A DNA stretch of 64,000 nt from Rothia mucilaginosa (GCF_019334805.1 NZ_CP079822.1:1550001-1614000); one strand, 5' to 3'. Shown: positions 34,286 through 43,210, numbered from the stretch's first letter. The notes: a model not told the origin generated them from the letters alone. Translations and numbers: made by a program.

Positions 34286-35869
34286 ATGGGAGCATCTACC
34301 CCTAAGGCGCCCACGAAGCGCGAAGGCTTCTCCAGCCGTCGCGTCTTCATCTTTGCCGCCATCGGTTCTGCTGTTGGTCTGGGCAATATTTGGCGTTTCC
34401 CCTACATCGCATTTGATAACGGCGGCGGCGCCTTCATGATTCCCTACATTGTCGCCCTGCTGACCGCCGGTCTGACCTTCCTTTTCTTTGACTACGCTAT
34501 CGGTCACCGTGCGCGTGCGTCGTCCCCGCTGGCTTTCCGCCGTCTGAACCGTAAGACCGAGTTCATCGGCTGGTGGCACATGGGTATTAACTTCGTGATT
34601 GCTATCTACTACGCCGCTATTGTGGCGTGGGCTCTGCGTTACATGGTTTTCTCCTTCACCAATGAGTGGGGCGATAACCCGAAGGCGTTCTTCCAGGGTG
34701 AGTTCCTGAAGGTTGCAAAGGATCCCGGCGTCTCCCTGGACTTCAACATGGATGTTCTGGTCCCCATGGTGCTGATCTGGGGCGTTCTGCTCGCTGTGAT
34801 GGCTCTGGGCGTTCAGAAGGGCGTGGGTGCGGCCAACATTATCTTCATCCCGCTGCTGCTGGTCATGTTCGTTGGTCTGGTGATTTACTCGCTGACCCTG
34901 CCCGGTGCTATTGATGGTCTGAACGCTCTGTTCACCCCCAGCTGGGACTCCCTGGCAAACCCGGATGTGTGGGTTGCTGCGTACGGCCAGATTTTCTTCT
35001 CGCTGTCCATCGGCTTCGGCATTATGATCACCTATTCCTCCTACCTGAAGCCTAAGACTGACCTGACCGGTTCCGGTGCTGTGGTTGGTTTCGCGAACTC
35101 CGGTTTTGAGCTTCTTGCTGGTATCGGTGTGTTCGCTGCTCTTGGTTTCATGGCTCAGGCTGCTGGCACCCAGGTGAGCGAGGTTGCGACCAGCGGTATT
35201 GGTCTGGCGTTCATCGCGTTCCCGACCATTATTTCTCAGGCACCCGGTGGCGTGCTGATCGGTATCCTCTTCTTCGGCTCCTTGCTCTTTGCTGGTTTCA
35301 CCTCCCTCATTTCGATTCTTGAGGTGATTATTGCTGGTATTCAGGATAAGTTCGCGACCTCCCGTCTCGCATCTACCGTTCTGGTGATTGTTCCGATGGC
35401 TCTGATTTCGCTGCTGCTGATGCCGACCACCACCGGTCTGTACGTGCTGGATATTCTCGATAACTTCGTGAACCTCTTCGGTATTCTGGCTGCTGGCCTG
35501 TGCGCCATTATCGTGGTTGCTTACGTGGTGCGTGCGCTGCCCGCTCTGGCTGAGCACCTGAACCGCTACTCCTCCATCAAGGTCGGCAGGGTCTGGATGA
35601 TTCTGCTGGCTGTCGTGACCCCGCTGGTTCTGGGCTACTCCCTGATTCAGAGCGTTATCAAGCTGATTCAGACTCCGTATGAGGGTTACCCCGCGGATCT
35701 GCTGGCAATCTTTGGTTGGGGCATGAGCGCACTGCTTCTGGTGGGCGCGATTGTTGTTTCTCTTCTGCCCTGGTCGAAGAAGTCTCGTGCGGCTGAAGAG
35801 CCTCCGGCACCTCCGGTGATTGCCGGTCAGGTTGAGCACGGCCACGTTGATTCGACCGTTACCCGTTAG
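34286..35869 (+). CDS. Sodium-dependent transporter of the NSS family (MetP-like)
   Basis: 527 residues, about 12 membrane segments. The N-terminal AAIGSAVGLGNIWRFPYIAFDNGGGAFMIPY is the NSS signature with unwound TM1 that binds substrate and Na+. GAGGTT lies nine bases before the ATG at 34286; the longer frame upstream has none. It is followed after eight bases by a 47-residue single-span protein, the same arrangement as the methionine transporter MetP-MetS of Corynebacterium glutamicum, which makes methionine (or alanine) uptake a reasonable inference. Confidence 0.92.
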   Translation: MGASTPKAPTKREGFSSRRVFIFAAIGSAVGLGNIWRFPYIAFDNGGGAFMIPYIVALLTAGLTFLFFDYAIGHRARASSPLAFRRLNRKTEFIGWWHMGINFVIAIYYAAIVAWALRYMVFSFTNEWGDNPKAFFQGEFLKVAKDPGVSLDFNMDVLVPMVLIWGVLLAVMALGVQKGVGAANIIFIPLLLVMFVGLVIYSLTLPGAIDGLNALFTPSWDSLANPDVWVAAYGQIFFSLSIGFGIMITYSSYLKPKTDLTGSGAVVGFANSGFELLAGIGVFAALGFMAQAAGTQVSEVATSGIGLAFIAFPTIISQAPGGVLIGILFFGSLLFAGFTSLISILEVIIAGIQDKFATSRLASTVLVIVPMALISLLLMPTTTGLYVLDILDNFVNLFGILAAGLCAIIVVAYVVRALPALAEHLNRYSSIKVGRVWMILLAVVTPLVLGYSLIQSVIKLIQTPYEGYPADLLAIFGWGMSALLLVGAIVVSLLPWSKKSRAAEEPPAPPVIAGQVEHGHVDSTVTR

Positions 35870-35877
35870 GAGCCCTC

Positions 35878-36021
35878 ATGTCTATCTCCGCAATTGTGAT
35901 GCTCGTTGTGGCAATCCTGATCATTTGGGGTGGTCTGGGTTTGGCTCTGCTGAACCTGCACCGTCAGCCGGATCTGGATGCTCTCGATGATGCTGCTGAA
36001 GCTCAGGGTTCTGAGCTTTAG
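35878..36021 (+). CDS. MetS-like small subunit of the NSS transporter
   Basis: A 47-residue ORF beginning MSISAIVMLVVAILIIWGG, with one membrane span (about 5-27) and an acidic cytoplasmic end (DLDALDDAAEAQ). AGGAG lies 6 bases before the ATG and the NSS stop is eight bases upstream, so it is co-translated. Its size, position and LVVAILIIWGGLGLALLNL core fit the MetS/NSS small-subunit family, required for activity of MetP in C. glutamicum. Confidence 0.9.
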   Translation: MSISAIVMLVVAILIIWGGLGLALLNLHRQPDLDALDDAAEAQGSEL

Positions 36022-36040
36022 CGTGTGAACGCGATATAAA

Positions 36041-36076
36041 GTGATGCCCCGCAGGCTAACGTCTGCGGGGCATCAC
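36041..36076. terminator. Bidirectional terminator
   Basis: Perfect 14-bp stem GTGATGCCCCGCAG / CTGCGGGGCATCAC, between convergent metS-like and rarD genes. Confidence 0.85.
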
Positions 36077-36116
36077 TGTGTTTATGCACTGTGTTTTATG
36101 CGGATTGAGGAGAGCA

Positions 36117-37088
36117 CTACTTGCTCTGTACGTCTTCTGCCTGCACGAGCGGGATCATGCCGGTTTCCGGGTCAGACAGTGCGGAGGCGCGGTAGGAGCG
36201 GGAGGCACGCACCGCATCCACGGTGAAGATAATGAGAGCAATCCAGATGAGGCCCAGACCCAGTACCTTATCGGCGCTCATCTGCTCGTGCAGAACGGTC
36301 AGCGCCAGAACAAACTGGATGGTCGGGCCCAGGTACTGCACCATGCCAATAATCGACAGCGGAAGAGCCTTGGTTGCCGCCGCAAAGAGCATGAGCGGTA
36401 CAACGGTGACCACGCCGGTGGAGGCGAGAAGCCAGAAGTGTCCGGGGCCCTCACTGAAGAGAGTCATCTGCCCCTGTGCGTTGAGAATAAACAATGCTGC
36501 GATGCCGAAGGGCGCCAGGATAAAGGTCTCCAGAGATAGCGAAACGATGGGGCTCACGTCGTGGGCGACGCGCGCCTTGAGCAGACCGTAGATGCCGAAG
36601 GAGAACGCCACGCCCAGGCCCGTCCAGGGTACCTGGCCGTAGATGAGGCTCATCATCAGCACCGCAATACAGGAAATCGCGACGGACACCCACTGCGACG
36701 GGCGTAGGCGCTCCTGCAGGAAAATCACGCCCAACACCACGGAGACCAGCGGGTTAATGAAATAGCCCAGGGACACGTCAATGGTGTGACCGCTGGTCGT
36801 TGCCATCACGTAGATAAGCCAGTTCGCGCCGATGAGGAATGATGCCGCCGTCAGCACCAGCATGATGTGGCGGTCCCGTAGCGCGCGGCGGAAGTCAGTG
36901 GTTGCCCGCAAAATCGGTAGCAGCAGGGCGCAGAAAAGGAGGGAGAAGACCACGCGCGCCACGACAATCTCAATCGGTCCCGCCGGTGCCATCATCACAA
37001 AATACAGGGGGAGCATGCCCCAAATAAGGTAGGTGCCGATGATGGTGATAAACCCGTTGCGGGTGGTGTGCTTCTGCGTTTCTGACAT
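36117..37088 (-). CDS. rarD: EamA-family transporter RarD
   Basis: 323 residues, ten predicted membrane segments in two EamA (DMT) halves. IIGTYLIWGMLPLYFVMMAPAGPIEIVVARVVFSLL and NWLIYVMATTSGHTIDVSLGYFINPLVSVVLGVIFLQERLRPSQW are typical of RarD. AGAAGAAGAAACC precedes the ATG. RarD proteins are linked to chloramphenicol sensitivity, but the natural substrate is unknown. Confidence 0.92.
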   Translation of the reverse strand: MSETQKHTTRNGFITIIGTYLIWGMLPLYFVMMAPAGPIEIVVARVVFSLLFCALLLPILRATTDFRRALRDRHIMLVLTAASFLIGANWLIYVMATTSGHTIDVSLGYFINPLVSVVLGVIFLQERLRPSQWVSVAISCIAVLMMSLIYGQVPWTGLGVAFSFGIYGLLKARVAHDVSPIVSLSLETFILAPFGIAALFILNAQGQMTLFSEGPGHFWLLASTGVVTVVPLMLFAAATKALPLSIIGMVQYLGPTIQFVLALTVLHEQMSADKVLGLGLIWIALIIFTVDAVRASRSYRASALSDPETGMIPLVQAEDVQSK

Positions 37089-37201
37089 GGTTTCTTCTTC
37101 TGACCTGATTCTTTAGTGACGTTCTTCTAATGCTAATCGTCGGGATGCGCCAGCGGGGGCATTGATGCGCACTGAGGCTACTCTACCCGCCGGGCACGCC
37201 A

Positions 37202-37232
37202 CAGGCGCGGCACCACGAGGATACCGCGCCTG
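37202..37232 (-). terminator. Hairpin after the DUF6882 gene
   Basis: Stem CAGGCGCGG / CCGCGCCTG, 21 bases past the stop; no U tract follows on the minus strand. Confidence 0.5.
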
Positions 37233-37252
37233 AGGAATGTTGCGTATTCGGT

Positions 37253-38578
37253 TTAGAGGCCGAAGAAGCGGGAGAAGAAGCCCTTCTTCTTGGGCTGCTC
37301 TGCCTCGCGGCGTGCAGTTTCTTCCTGCTTGCGGCGGGCTGCCTCTTCGTGCTCTGCCTGCAGGTCGGGAGCTGCGCCAGCGTTGCGGATGGGCTCCACG
37401 TGCTGCTCTTCGTATTCTGCTGCATCCTGCTCGACCTCGACGGGCTGCTCAGCTGCAACCGGCTCTTCAGCGTACTCTGCGGAAGCCTCAACGGTCTCGT
37501 ACTCGGGCTGCTCGGCGCCGATGGACTCGTCGGTGTAGACGCGAGCCTGCTCGGTCTCTTCTGCCTCGTACTCGCCGGGCAGGGTCTCCACGGTGACCAG
37601 GCCGGGCTCTGCGTACTCTGCCGGCTCCTGATCGAAGGGAGCCTCGTCGGCGGGGTAGAGGTTCTCGGTGCTCTCGACGCCGGGTACCTCAGTCTCTGCG
37701 ACCGGTGCGTGCTCGGCGATCTCGACGGCGCGCTCTGCTTCGGCCTCGGCACGTGCGGCGGCGCGTTCTGCCGCCTCCTGCTCGCGCTGTGCGTTCTGTG
37801 CGGCTGCCTCAGCGGCTGCCACGCGCTCAATCTCGGCGCGCAGTGCCGCGAGGGATTCGCGACGCTGTGCGGCAGCGGCTGCGCACTGCTCCAGGACCTC
37901 GGGACCAACCTGAGGTTCAGCCTGCTCGATGCCGCTGATGCGGCCCTCGTCGAACCACAGGCGCAGGGCACCGTCGGTTGCGGTCAGCACTGCGGTTGCC
38001 TCGGTGTCCCAGGCAATGTGGAAGCCACGCTGCTGAGCGTAGGAGTCCACCGCCAGAACCTGGTTGTGGATCTCTTCACTCTGCAGGGTCTTAGCAATGA
38101 CGCGGCCAATACCCTTGTAGGTCGGTGCCTCGAGGGTCAGCTCAGCGCCCTCCAGCAGGGTCCATGCGCGCACGCCAGCGCCCGCGGGCAGCGGGTAGTG
38201 TGCGTACAGGCCGCTAATGGTCTTGGTCGCCAGGGTCAGGCGGCGTGCCAGGGACTCGGAGAGAGGCAGCTCGTCGGTGGTCAGCTCGGTCAGGCCGTCA
38301 CGCTCACCGGTTTCACGCGCCTGAATAGCGGCAGAAACAACGGAGTCGGGGAAGTAGCCCAGCTGCTGCCATGACCAAATCCAAGTACCGCGGTTCTCAG
38401 ATTCAGTGCCCAGCAGATGCGGCTTGAGCGAGAGCGGGGGAGTGGTCTCAAAGTCCAGAGACTGGGAGGTGAAATCCACGTTCCACTCGGAGGTACCCAC
38501 GAGCTCGGCGAGTCGAGCCTGGTACTCGGTGGAGATAAAGATCGATGCGTCGATAAGGTCCTGCAGAGAATTCGTCAT
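37253..38578 (-). CDS. DUF6882-domain protein with coiled-coil and acidic tail
   Basis: Residues 1-225 match DUF6882 (W-x-V-D-F...L-x-F, HLLGTESENRGTWIWSWQQLGYFPDSVVSAAIQARETGE; recognised by pattern). Residues ~235-290 are an Ala/Glu/Arg-rich probable coiled coil (RAEIERVAAAEAAAQNAQREQEAAERAA). Residues 290-425 are acidic and disordered with YAEPE/EYEAEE-like repeats. The C-terminus is KKKGFFSRFFGL, resembling motifs in the two HTH-plus-tail proteins at 7.9-11.5 kb. The function of DUF6882 is unknown. Single gene. Confidence 0.8.
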   Translation of the reverse strand: MTNSLQDLIDASIFISTEYQARLAELVGTSEWNVDFTSQSLDFETTPPLSLKPHLLGTESENRGTWIWSWQQLGYFPDSVVSAAIQARETGERDGLTELTTDELPLSESLARRLTLATKTISGLYAHYPLPAGAGVRAWTLLEGAELTLEAPTYKGIGRVIAKTLQSEEIHNQVLAVDSYAQQRGFHIAWDTEATAVLTATDGALRLWFDEGRISGIEQAEPQVGPEVLEQCAAAAAQRRESLAALRAEIERVAAAEAAAQNAQREQEAAERAAARAEAEAERAVEIAEHAPVAETEVPGVESTENLYPADEAPFDQEPAEYAEPGLVTVETLPGEYEAEETEQARVYTDESIGAEQPEYETVEASAEYAEEPVAAEQPVEVEQDAAEYEEQHVEPIRNAGAAPDLQAEHEEAARRKQEETARREAEQPKKKGFFSRFFGL

Positions 38579-38858
38579 GCTTCAAGATTATCAACCTTTT
38601 AGCGTTCACTATGCCGTGTATCCCCGGTTTTAGTGTGTGCTTTAGGCGTATTGGGCTCTAAGGCGCCTGTTTGAGCCGTATCCAAGAGCTCTGAGGGAGA
38701 GATAGAGCATATATCTTTCGGCGTAAACTATCTGCGTGGAGTGCCCGTGTTCGTTAGAATCGAAGGGACGGCTTCTTCCGGCACCCTGTAAGCCGACACT
38801 ACGACCGAACACGGATGCCTCCAGCCGCGCCGTATTCACACTCAAGGATGTATGAACT

Positions 38859-40193
38859 ATGACTGAACCCCGCCTTGCCGAGACGAGTAGCCGTGCCGCG
38901 CGCATCCAGGATGCGCTGAATAACATTGGAAGCTGGCTGCTGGATGTCGTTAGTGTTGACCCCGGCTGGAGCGAAATGGTGCTGGACGTCAAGCCTCTGG
39001 CAGGTCAGATTTTCGTGCGTGTGCGTGAATTCCGCGACGGCGAAGAGTTCATTGGCACCATCGGCCCGCTCAAGGACGGCTCGCCCATTATTGCTGAGGT
39101 CCGTAAGCTACAGCGCGCCGCCTACGACGGTAACCGCGGCACCTGGTTTACCGCCTCCATCGTGGTTGCGGCTACCGGCTGGCCCAACCCGCAGTTCAGC
39201 GTGGGTGCCTCCTACAACCGTGACGACGAGCCCGCTAGCTGGAAGAATGAGGGCACCCTGACCGCAACCGACGTGCGTGAGCACCTGGCTGAGTTCCCTC
39301 GCGATGCGTCGCGTATCCCGCAGTGGGCTCGTGAGCGTATGGAGGGTCGTGCCCGCCACTCCGCCGCCGCGGCACTGTCTTCGAGCGAGCATGAGATTCC
39401 GAACCCGTACCTGGTCTCCGCTCTGGAAACCTTCCGTAACGATGTGCAGGAGCGAACCCTCATTAACGTGGTTCGTACGATGCTCGGTGGTGACGTTCTG
39501 CTCGATGCTACCGGCTCCCTGCTGATTCCCTCCGAGACCGACGCGATGGGCCCCGAATCGGTGCTGGCTCACCAGGTTATTCGCATGCCCGAGACCGGCA
39601 TGCAGGCGCTGTGCGTGTTCTCCTCTTCCGAGCACATTGGCAAGAGCTACGTACGTCAGGAATCCGAGGGTGACGAGCTGATTCTGCGCGAACCGGCGAT
39701 GAAGGTCTTCATTGACTTCCTTAACAATGAGGCGCTGGATCTGATTGTGGTTGATCCCGGCACCGATCACGAGTGCTACATTGAGCGCGCTCAGGTGCAC
39801 TGGATTGTCACTTCTCCCCGTAATGACGGCGCGAAGATGGCGCTGGTGCAGGACAACATGCAGATGCTGCTCGGCTCGCTGGTGTCCCCAGCGTCCGTAC
39901 TGCTGGTGGGCGTTGACCCTGCCGACCCGTCCGGCACCTCCTTCGTGTTTGACCCGGATGAGAACGGCAACCCGCAGAGCCTGCTGGTGTTCACCTCGCC
40001 CATTGAGATTGCGGCACTGGACCCGCATATTGAGGTGCGTTCGGCGAACGCCCTGGATATTCTGCGTTACGCCCTGGATATTGGCGCACCGAGCGTGAAG
40101 GTGAACGCGATTAACCCTTCGACCGTGCTGAGCGCGGCGCAGATTCGCGAGCTGCTGGAGATTGTGGATTCGCAGCCCCGCATGGGTGCCTAA
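38859..40193 (+). CDS. SseB-domain protein with an immunity-like N-terminal domain
   Basis: 444 residues, no signal peptide or membrane span. Residues ~1-110 (IGSWLLDVVSVDPGWSEMVLDVKPLAGQIFVRVREF...GTWFTASIVV) resemble YezG/DUF600-type immunity folds, a tentative call. Residues ~195-310 and ~315-440 each look like an SseB N-terminal domain: LLIPSETD...ALCVFSSSEH...ALDLIVVDPGT, then FVFDPDENGNPQSLLVFTSPIEIAAL...APSVKVNAINPSTVLS. SseB-like domains are widespread in Actinobacteria and unexplained. AAGGATG precedes the ATG. Single gene with a 21-bp terminator. The exact function is unknown. Confidence 0.75.
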   Translation: MTEPRLAETSSRAARIQDALNNIGSWLLDVVSVDPGWSEMVLDVKPLAGQIFVRVREFRDGEEFIGTIGPLKDGSPIIAEVRKLQRAAYDGNRGTWFTASIVVAATGWPNPQFSVGASYNRDDEPASWKNEGTLTATDVREHLAEFPRDASRIPQWARERMEGRARHSAAAALSSSEHEIPNPYLVSALETFRNDVQERTLINVVRTMLGGDVLLDATGSLLIPSETDAMGPESVLAHQVIRMPETGMQALCVFSSSEHIGKSYVRQESEGDELILREPAMKVFIDFLNNEALDLIVVDPGTDHECYIERAQVHWIVTSPRNDGAKMALVQDNMQMLLGSLVSPASVLLVGVDPADPSGTSFVFDPDENGNPQSLLVFTSPIEIAALDPHIEVRSANALDILRYALDIGAPSVKVNAINPSTVLSAAQIRELLEIVDSQPRMGA

Positions 40194-40213
40194 GTTCCTG
40201 CTTCATATACCTT

Positions 40214-40260
40214 AAACCGTTGAGGCGGCGACACGAGTTGTGTCGCCGCCTCAACGGTTT
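40214..40260. terminator. Very strong bidirectional terminator
   Basis: Perfect 21-bp stem starting AAACCGTTGAGG and ending CCTCAACGGTTT, loop GAGTT. Separates the convergent SseB-domain and Fur-family genes. Confidence 0.93.
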
Positions 40261-40302
40261 AAAAGCTCTCATGACCGAGGAGCGGGTCTACCCGACTAAA
40301 AG

Positions 40303-40893
40303 CTATGCCGCTAGGATGCGTGCTGCCGCTTCCTGCTGAGCGCGGGCGAGTGCCGCCTCCTGCTCGGTCTGGCAGTCTACGCACACGCCCTGATAGAGCA
40401 CGTCTGCGCTGAAGAGCGCCATGCCGTGAAAATCGCTGGGGGTCAGGCAGGGCGCGGAGCCGACCGCGCAGTCCACGTCTTCGACCTTGCCGCAGCGTAC
40501 GCAGAAGGCGTGGTGGTGGTTGTCGCCCGTGCGGGTTTCGTAGAGGGCGGGGGTTCCCGGCGGCTCAAACTTGCGTAGCAGGTCGATATCGGTCAGGTCG
40601 GCAAGAATCACGTAGACCGACTGAACCGTAATGGCGGGGATGCGCTCGCGCACTGCCTGCACGATGGTGTCGGCGGTGGAGTGCGGGTGTTCCTGCACTG
40701 CGTGGAGTACGGCGAGGCGCTGCTTGGTGACGCGGCGGCCCTTGGCGCGCAGACCGGTGGTCCATGCTTCTTCGAGCTGTTCGGGGCTTATTGCGGAGAG
40801 CAGGGGCAGGCCGGTGGTGTGGGCGCAGCCGGTATTGTGATGGTCTGGGTGCTGGGTCTTCTTCGTATCGGAGGTTGTCTTTGCGTCGGTCAT
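40303..40893 (-). CDS. Fur-family metal-responsive regulator
   Basis: 196 residues from ATG 40893. The winged helix (residues ~35-100: LRAKGRRVTKQRLAVLHAVQEHPHSTADTIV...ITVQSVYVILADL) is followed by the Fur dimerisation domain with NHHHAFCVRCGKVEDVDC, carrying the His cluster and first CxxC, and YQGVCVDC, the second CxxC. These are the structural-zinc and sensor ligands. It may be FurA or Zur; no katG or zinc-transport gene is adjacent to decide. TAGACT ends seven bases upstream of the ATG, suggesting a leaderless transcript, and a 45-bp palindrome next to it is a likely auto-operator. Confidence 0.92.
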   Translation of the reverse strand: MTDAKTTSDTKKTQHPDHHNTGCAHTTGLPLLSAISPEQLEEAWTTGLRAKGRRVTKQRLAVLHAVQEHPHSTADTIVQAVRERIPAITVQSVYVILADLTDIDLLRKFEPPGTPALYETRTGDNHHHAFCVRCGKVEDVDCAVGSAPCLTPSDFHGMALFSADVLYQGVCVDCQTEQEAALARAQQEAAARILAA

Positions 40894-40955
40894 AGGTTTA
40901 AGTCTACACATTATTATGAGAAATTCATCATTATTTTATGAAAAACTCATAATAA
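40894..40955. promoter_or_regulatory. Extended palindromic operator in the fur-family promoter
   Basis: Outer perfect arms TTATTATGAG (40911-40920) and CTCATAATAA (40946-40955), with nested TTCAT/ATGAA arms (40924-40928, 40938-40942) around an ATTATT core. The -10 TAGACT of the regulator gene is at 40901-40906 on the minus strand. The AT-rich nested symmetry resembles Fur-type boxes (family knowledge), so autoregulation is likely. Confidence 0.65.
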
Positions 40956-41087
40956 GCCGGTGGGGCGTCCCTTTCATCCACTCTGTGGCGCCCCTCCTCA
41001 CCCTGGCCTCGGGCGTGAAGAGATGCCGTACAATCAAAGAACCTAGAGTAACCCGCACCGGCGATCACCATCAAGGAGGATAGGGTC

Positions 41088-41351
41088 ATGGTGTACGACT
41101 TCACAAACCCCATCTACATTTTGCTGATGGTTCTGCTCTTTGGTGTACCCATTGTGACCCCCGTAATTTACGGGCAGTACCGCAGTACTACCACCGGTTT
41201 TGATCTGGAGGGGCAGTTGATGCTCGGTCTGCTCTTCACTCTTTTTCTGGGTGCTTACGGCACGATTCTGCTACTGGGTATTTTTCCGACTGCTACGGCG
41301 CAGGTGCTGGAGCAGGTGCCCCTGGTGAATATCCCGGGCGCCATTCCCTAA
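41088..41351 (+). CDS. Small two-span membrane protein
   Basis: 87 residues with two hydrophobic segments (about 6-26 and 45-66). A textbook AAGGAGGATAGGGTC ribosome binding site precedes the ATG and a TACAAT -10 lies at 41029-41034, so expression is very likely. No family recognised. It lies between the fur operator and htpX and may be co-transcribed with the latter. Confidence 0.75.
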   Translation: MVYDFTNPIYILLMVLLFGVPIVTPVIYGQYRSTTTGFDLEGQLMLGLLFTLFLGAYGTILLLGIFPTATAQVLEQVPLVNIPGAIP

Positions 41352-41491
41352 TGCCTCCCGCATAGTTCGGTGCGTCGGTGACGCTCTGGGTGAATCCGCG
41401 TGCCATAAGGTGCGCCGGCGGGTGCTTGCACGTATTCTATAGAGTCAAGTACACGCTGTACGCGCTGACCTATTTGCTCAGGAGGATACCC

Positions 41492-42376
41492 ATGCACAGC
41501 CATAACAATGGACTGAAAACTGCCCTGTTAATGGGCTCCATGGTGGGCATGATGCTGCTCATTGGTGGCCTGCTTTCGGCGACCTTCCGCACCTCTTTTT
41601 TCATCTGGATTATGGGTCTGGTGAGCTTGGCTTCGGTCGCGTACACCTACTGGAACTCCGATAAGCTCGCTCTGCGCTCCATGAATGCGTACCCGGTCAG
41701 CCGTGAAGAGGTTCCGGTGCTTTACGACATTGTGGAGGAGCTGTCCTCCCGCGCGGGTCAGCCCATGCCCGCCCTCTACGTGGCACCGACCATGACCCCG
41801 AACGCGTTCGCAACCGGTCGTAACCCGCAGAATGCGGCGGTGTGCTGCACCGAGGGTATTCTGCAGCTGTTGGATGAGCGCGAGATGCGCGGCGTGCTCG
41901 GCCACGAGCTGATGCACGTGTACAACCGCGATATTCTGACCTCTTCGGTGGCGGCGGGTATCGCCTCCATTATCGGTACTGTTGCCCAGTTCCTTTCGTT
42001 TGGCGCGATGTTCGGTGGTTCCAACCGCGATGGTGAACGTTCGAACCCTCTCGCCATGTTTGTGGTTGCCATGCTGGCTCCCATTGCTACGCAGATTATT
42101 CAGATGGCTATTAGCCGCACCCGTGAATTTGATGCCGACGAGGACGGCGCACGTCTGACCGGCGACCCGCTGGCTCTGGCTTCGGCACTGCACAAGCTGG
42201 AGAGCGGCGTGTCCATGTACCCGATGGACCCGAACAACCGTAGCACTGAGGCGGCGAGCGCCATGATGATTGCGAATCCCTTCGGTTCGCTGAAGAGCAT
42301 GCTCTCTACTCACCCGCCGATGGATCAGCGTATTGCGCGTCTGCAGCAGCAGGCTCGTGAGATGGGTCAGTACTAA
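41492..42376 (+). CDS. htpX: Membrane zinc metalloprotease HtpX
   Basis: 294 residues, M48 family. Two N-terminal membrane segments, the zinc motif LGHELMHVYNRD (H138, E139, H142) and the third ligand Glu in SRTREFDADEDGARL. The last residues (STHPPMDQRIARLQQ) are also conserved. AGGAGGATACCC precedes the ATG at 41492. It degrades misfolded membrane proteins at the cytoplasmic face. Confidence 0.95.
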   Translation: MHSHNNGLKTALLMGSMVGMMLLIGGLLSATFRTSFFIWIMGLVSLASVAYTYWNSDKLALRSMNAYPVSREEVPVLYDIVEELSSRAGQPMPALYVAPTMTPNAFATGRNPQNAAVCCTEGILQLLDEREMRGVLGHELMHVYNRDILTSSVAAGIASIIGTVAQFLSFGAMFGGSNRDGERSNPLAMFVVAMLAPIATQIIQMAISRTREFDADEDGARLTGDPLALASALHKLESGVSMYPMDPNNRSTEAASAMMIANPFGSLKSMLSTHPPMDQRIARLQQQAREMGQY

Positions 42377-42455
42377 GTCTTTTTGTCGCCCTCATCTCTG
42401 GGCGTGAATATGACCCGGGGTGACGATTGTGACCCGCGATGACGGGTTGGCAGAC

Positions 42456-42505
42456 AAAAAATCCTCGGGGTGGCTACTGTGGAAGTAGCCACCCCGAGGA
42501 TTTTT
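42456..42505. terminator. Bidirectional terminator between htpX and yajQ
   Basis: Perfect 22-bp stem starting AAAAATCCTCGGGG and ending CCCCGAGGATTTTT. Confidence 0.93.
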
Positions 42506-42577
42506 ACGTTTCGGCTTCTAGTCCTCTATCCTCACCCATCGCTGGGCGGGGATAGAGGGTGAGAGCCTCGCCTGAGC

Positions 42578-43069
42578 TTAGCGGTAGTTGACGAACTGCA
42601 GGTCAATCTCAAGATCAGCGGACTTGAGCATTGCAATGACTTCCTGCAGGTCATCGCGGGACTTGGAGGAGACGCGCAGCTCGTCGCCCTGGATGTTCGC
42701 CTTTACGCCCTTGGGGCCCTCTTCGCGGATCATCTTGGAGATCTTCTTTGCCTGATCCTGCGCGATGCCTTCCTTGATGGAGCACTCGATGCGGGTTTCC
42801 TTGCCGGATGCGTAGGGCTTGCCGGAGTCCAGGGACTTCAGGGAGATGCCGCGCTTGACCAGCTTGGACTGGAAAACGTCCAGCACTGCCAGTGCGCGCT
42901 CTTCGGCGTTTGCCTTGATGAGGATCTTGTCGCCGGAGTAGTCGATTTCTGCGCCAACGCCACGGAAGTCGTAACGCTGGGAGATTTCCTTCTGCGCCTG
43001 GTGCAGTGCGTTAGAAACTTCCTGCTTGTCCACCTTGGACACAATGTCGAATGAGGATTCGCTAGCCAT
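42578..43069 (-). CDS. YajQ-family nucleotide-binding protein
   Basis: 163 residues matching YajQ end to end: [33 protein letters not shown] at the start, [26 protein letters not shown] near the end, and the terminal DLQFVNYR. The family has two ferredoxin-like domains; some members bind cyclic di-GMP, others nucleotides or RNA. GAAAGGAAAACCC precedes the ATG. Single gene. Confidence 0.95.
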   Translation of the reverse strand: MASESSFDIVSKVDKQEVSNALHQAQKEISQRYDFRGVGAEIDYSGDKILIKANAEERALAVLDVFQSKLVKRGISLKSLDSGKPYASGKETRIECSIKEGIAQDQAKKISKMIREEGPKGVKANIQGDELRVSSKSRDDLQEVIAMLKSADLEIDLQFVNYR

Positions 43070-43210
43070 GGGTTTTCCTTTCGTGAATGAGGTGCTACTG
43101 GCACCGGTTAGTACTAGCCTACCGGGTTGGGGCTCTTGTTCACAGCTAACTAACAGAAATACGGGCCTGTTTTACAGGCGTTACCAACCTAAAAAGAGGA
43201 CAATAGAGAT

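Noticed and set aside
34196..35845. 549-codon minus-strand frame
   Set aside because: Gln/His/Asn-rich antisense of the NSS transporter, whose membrane signature is on the plus strand.
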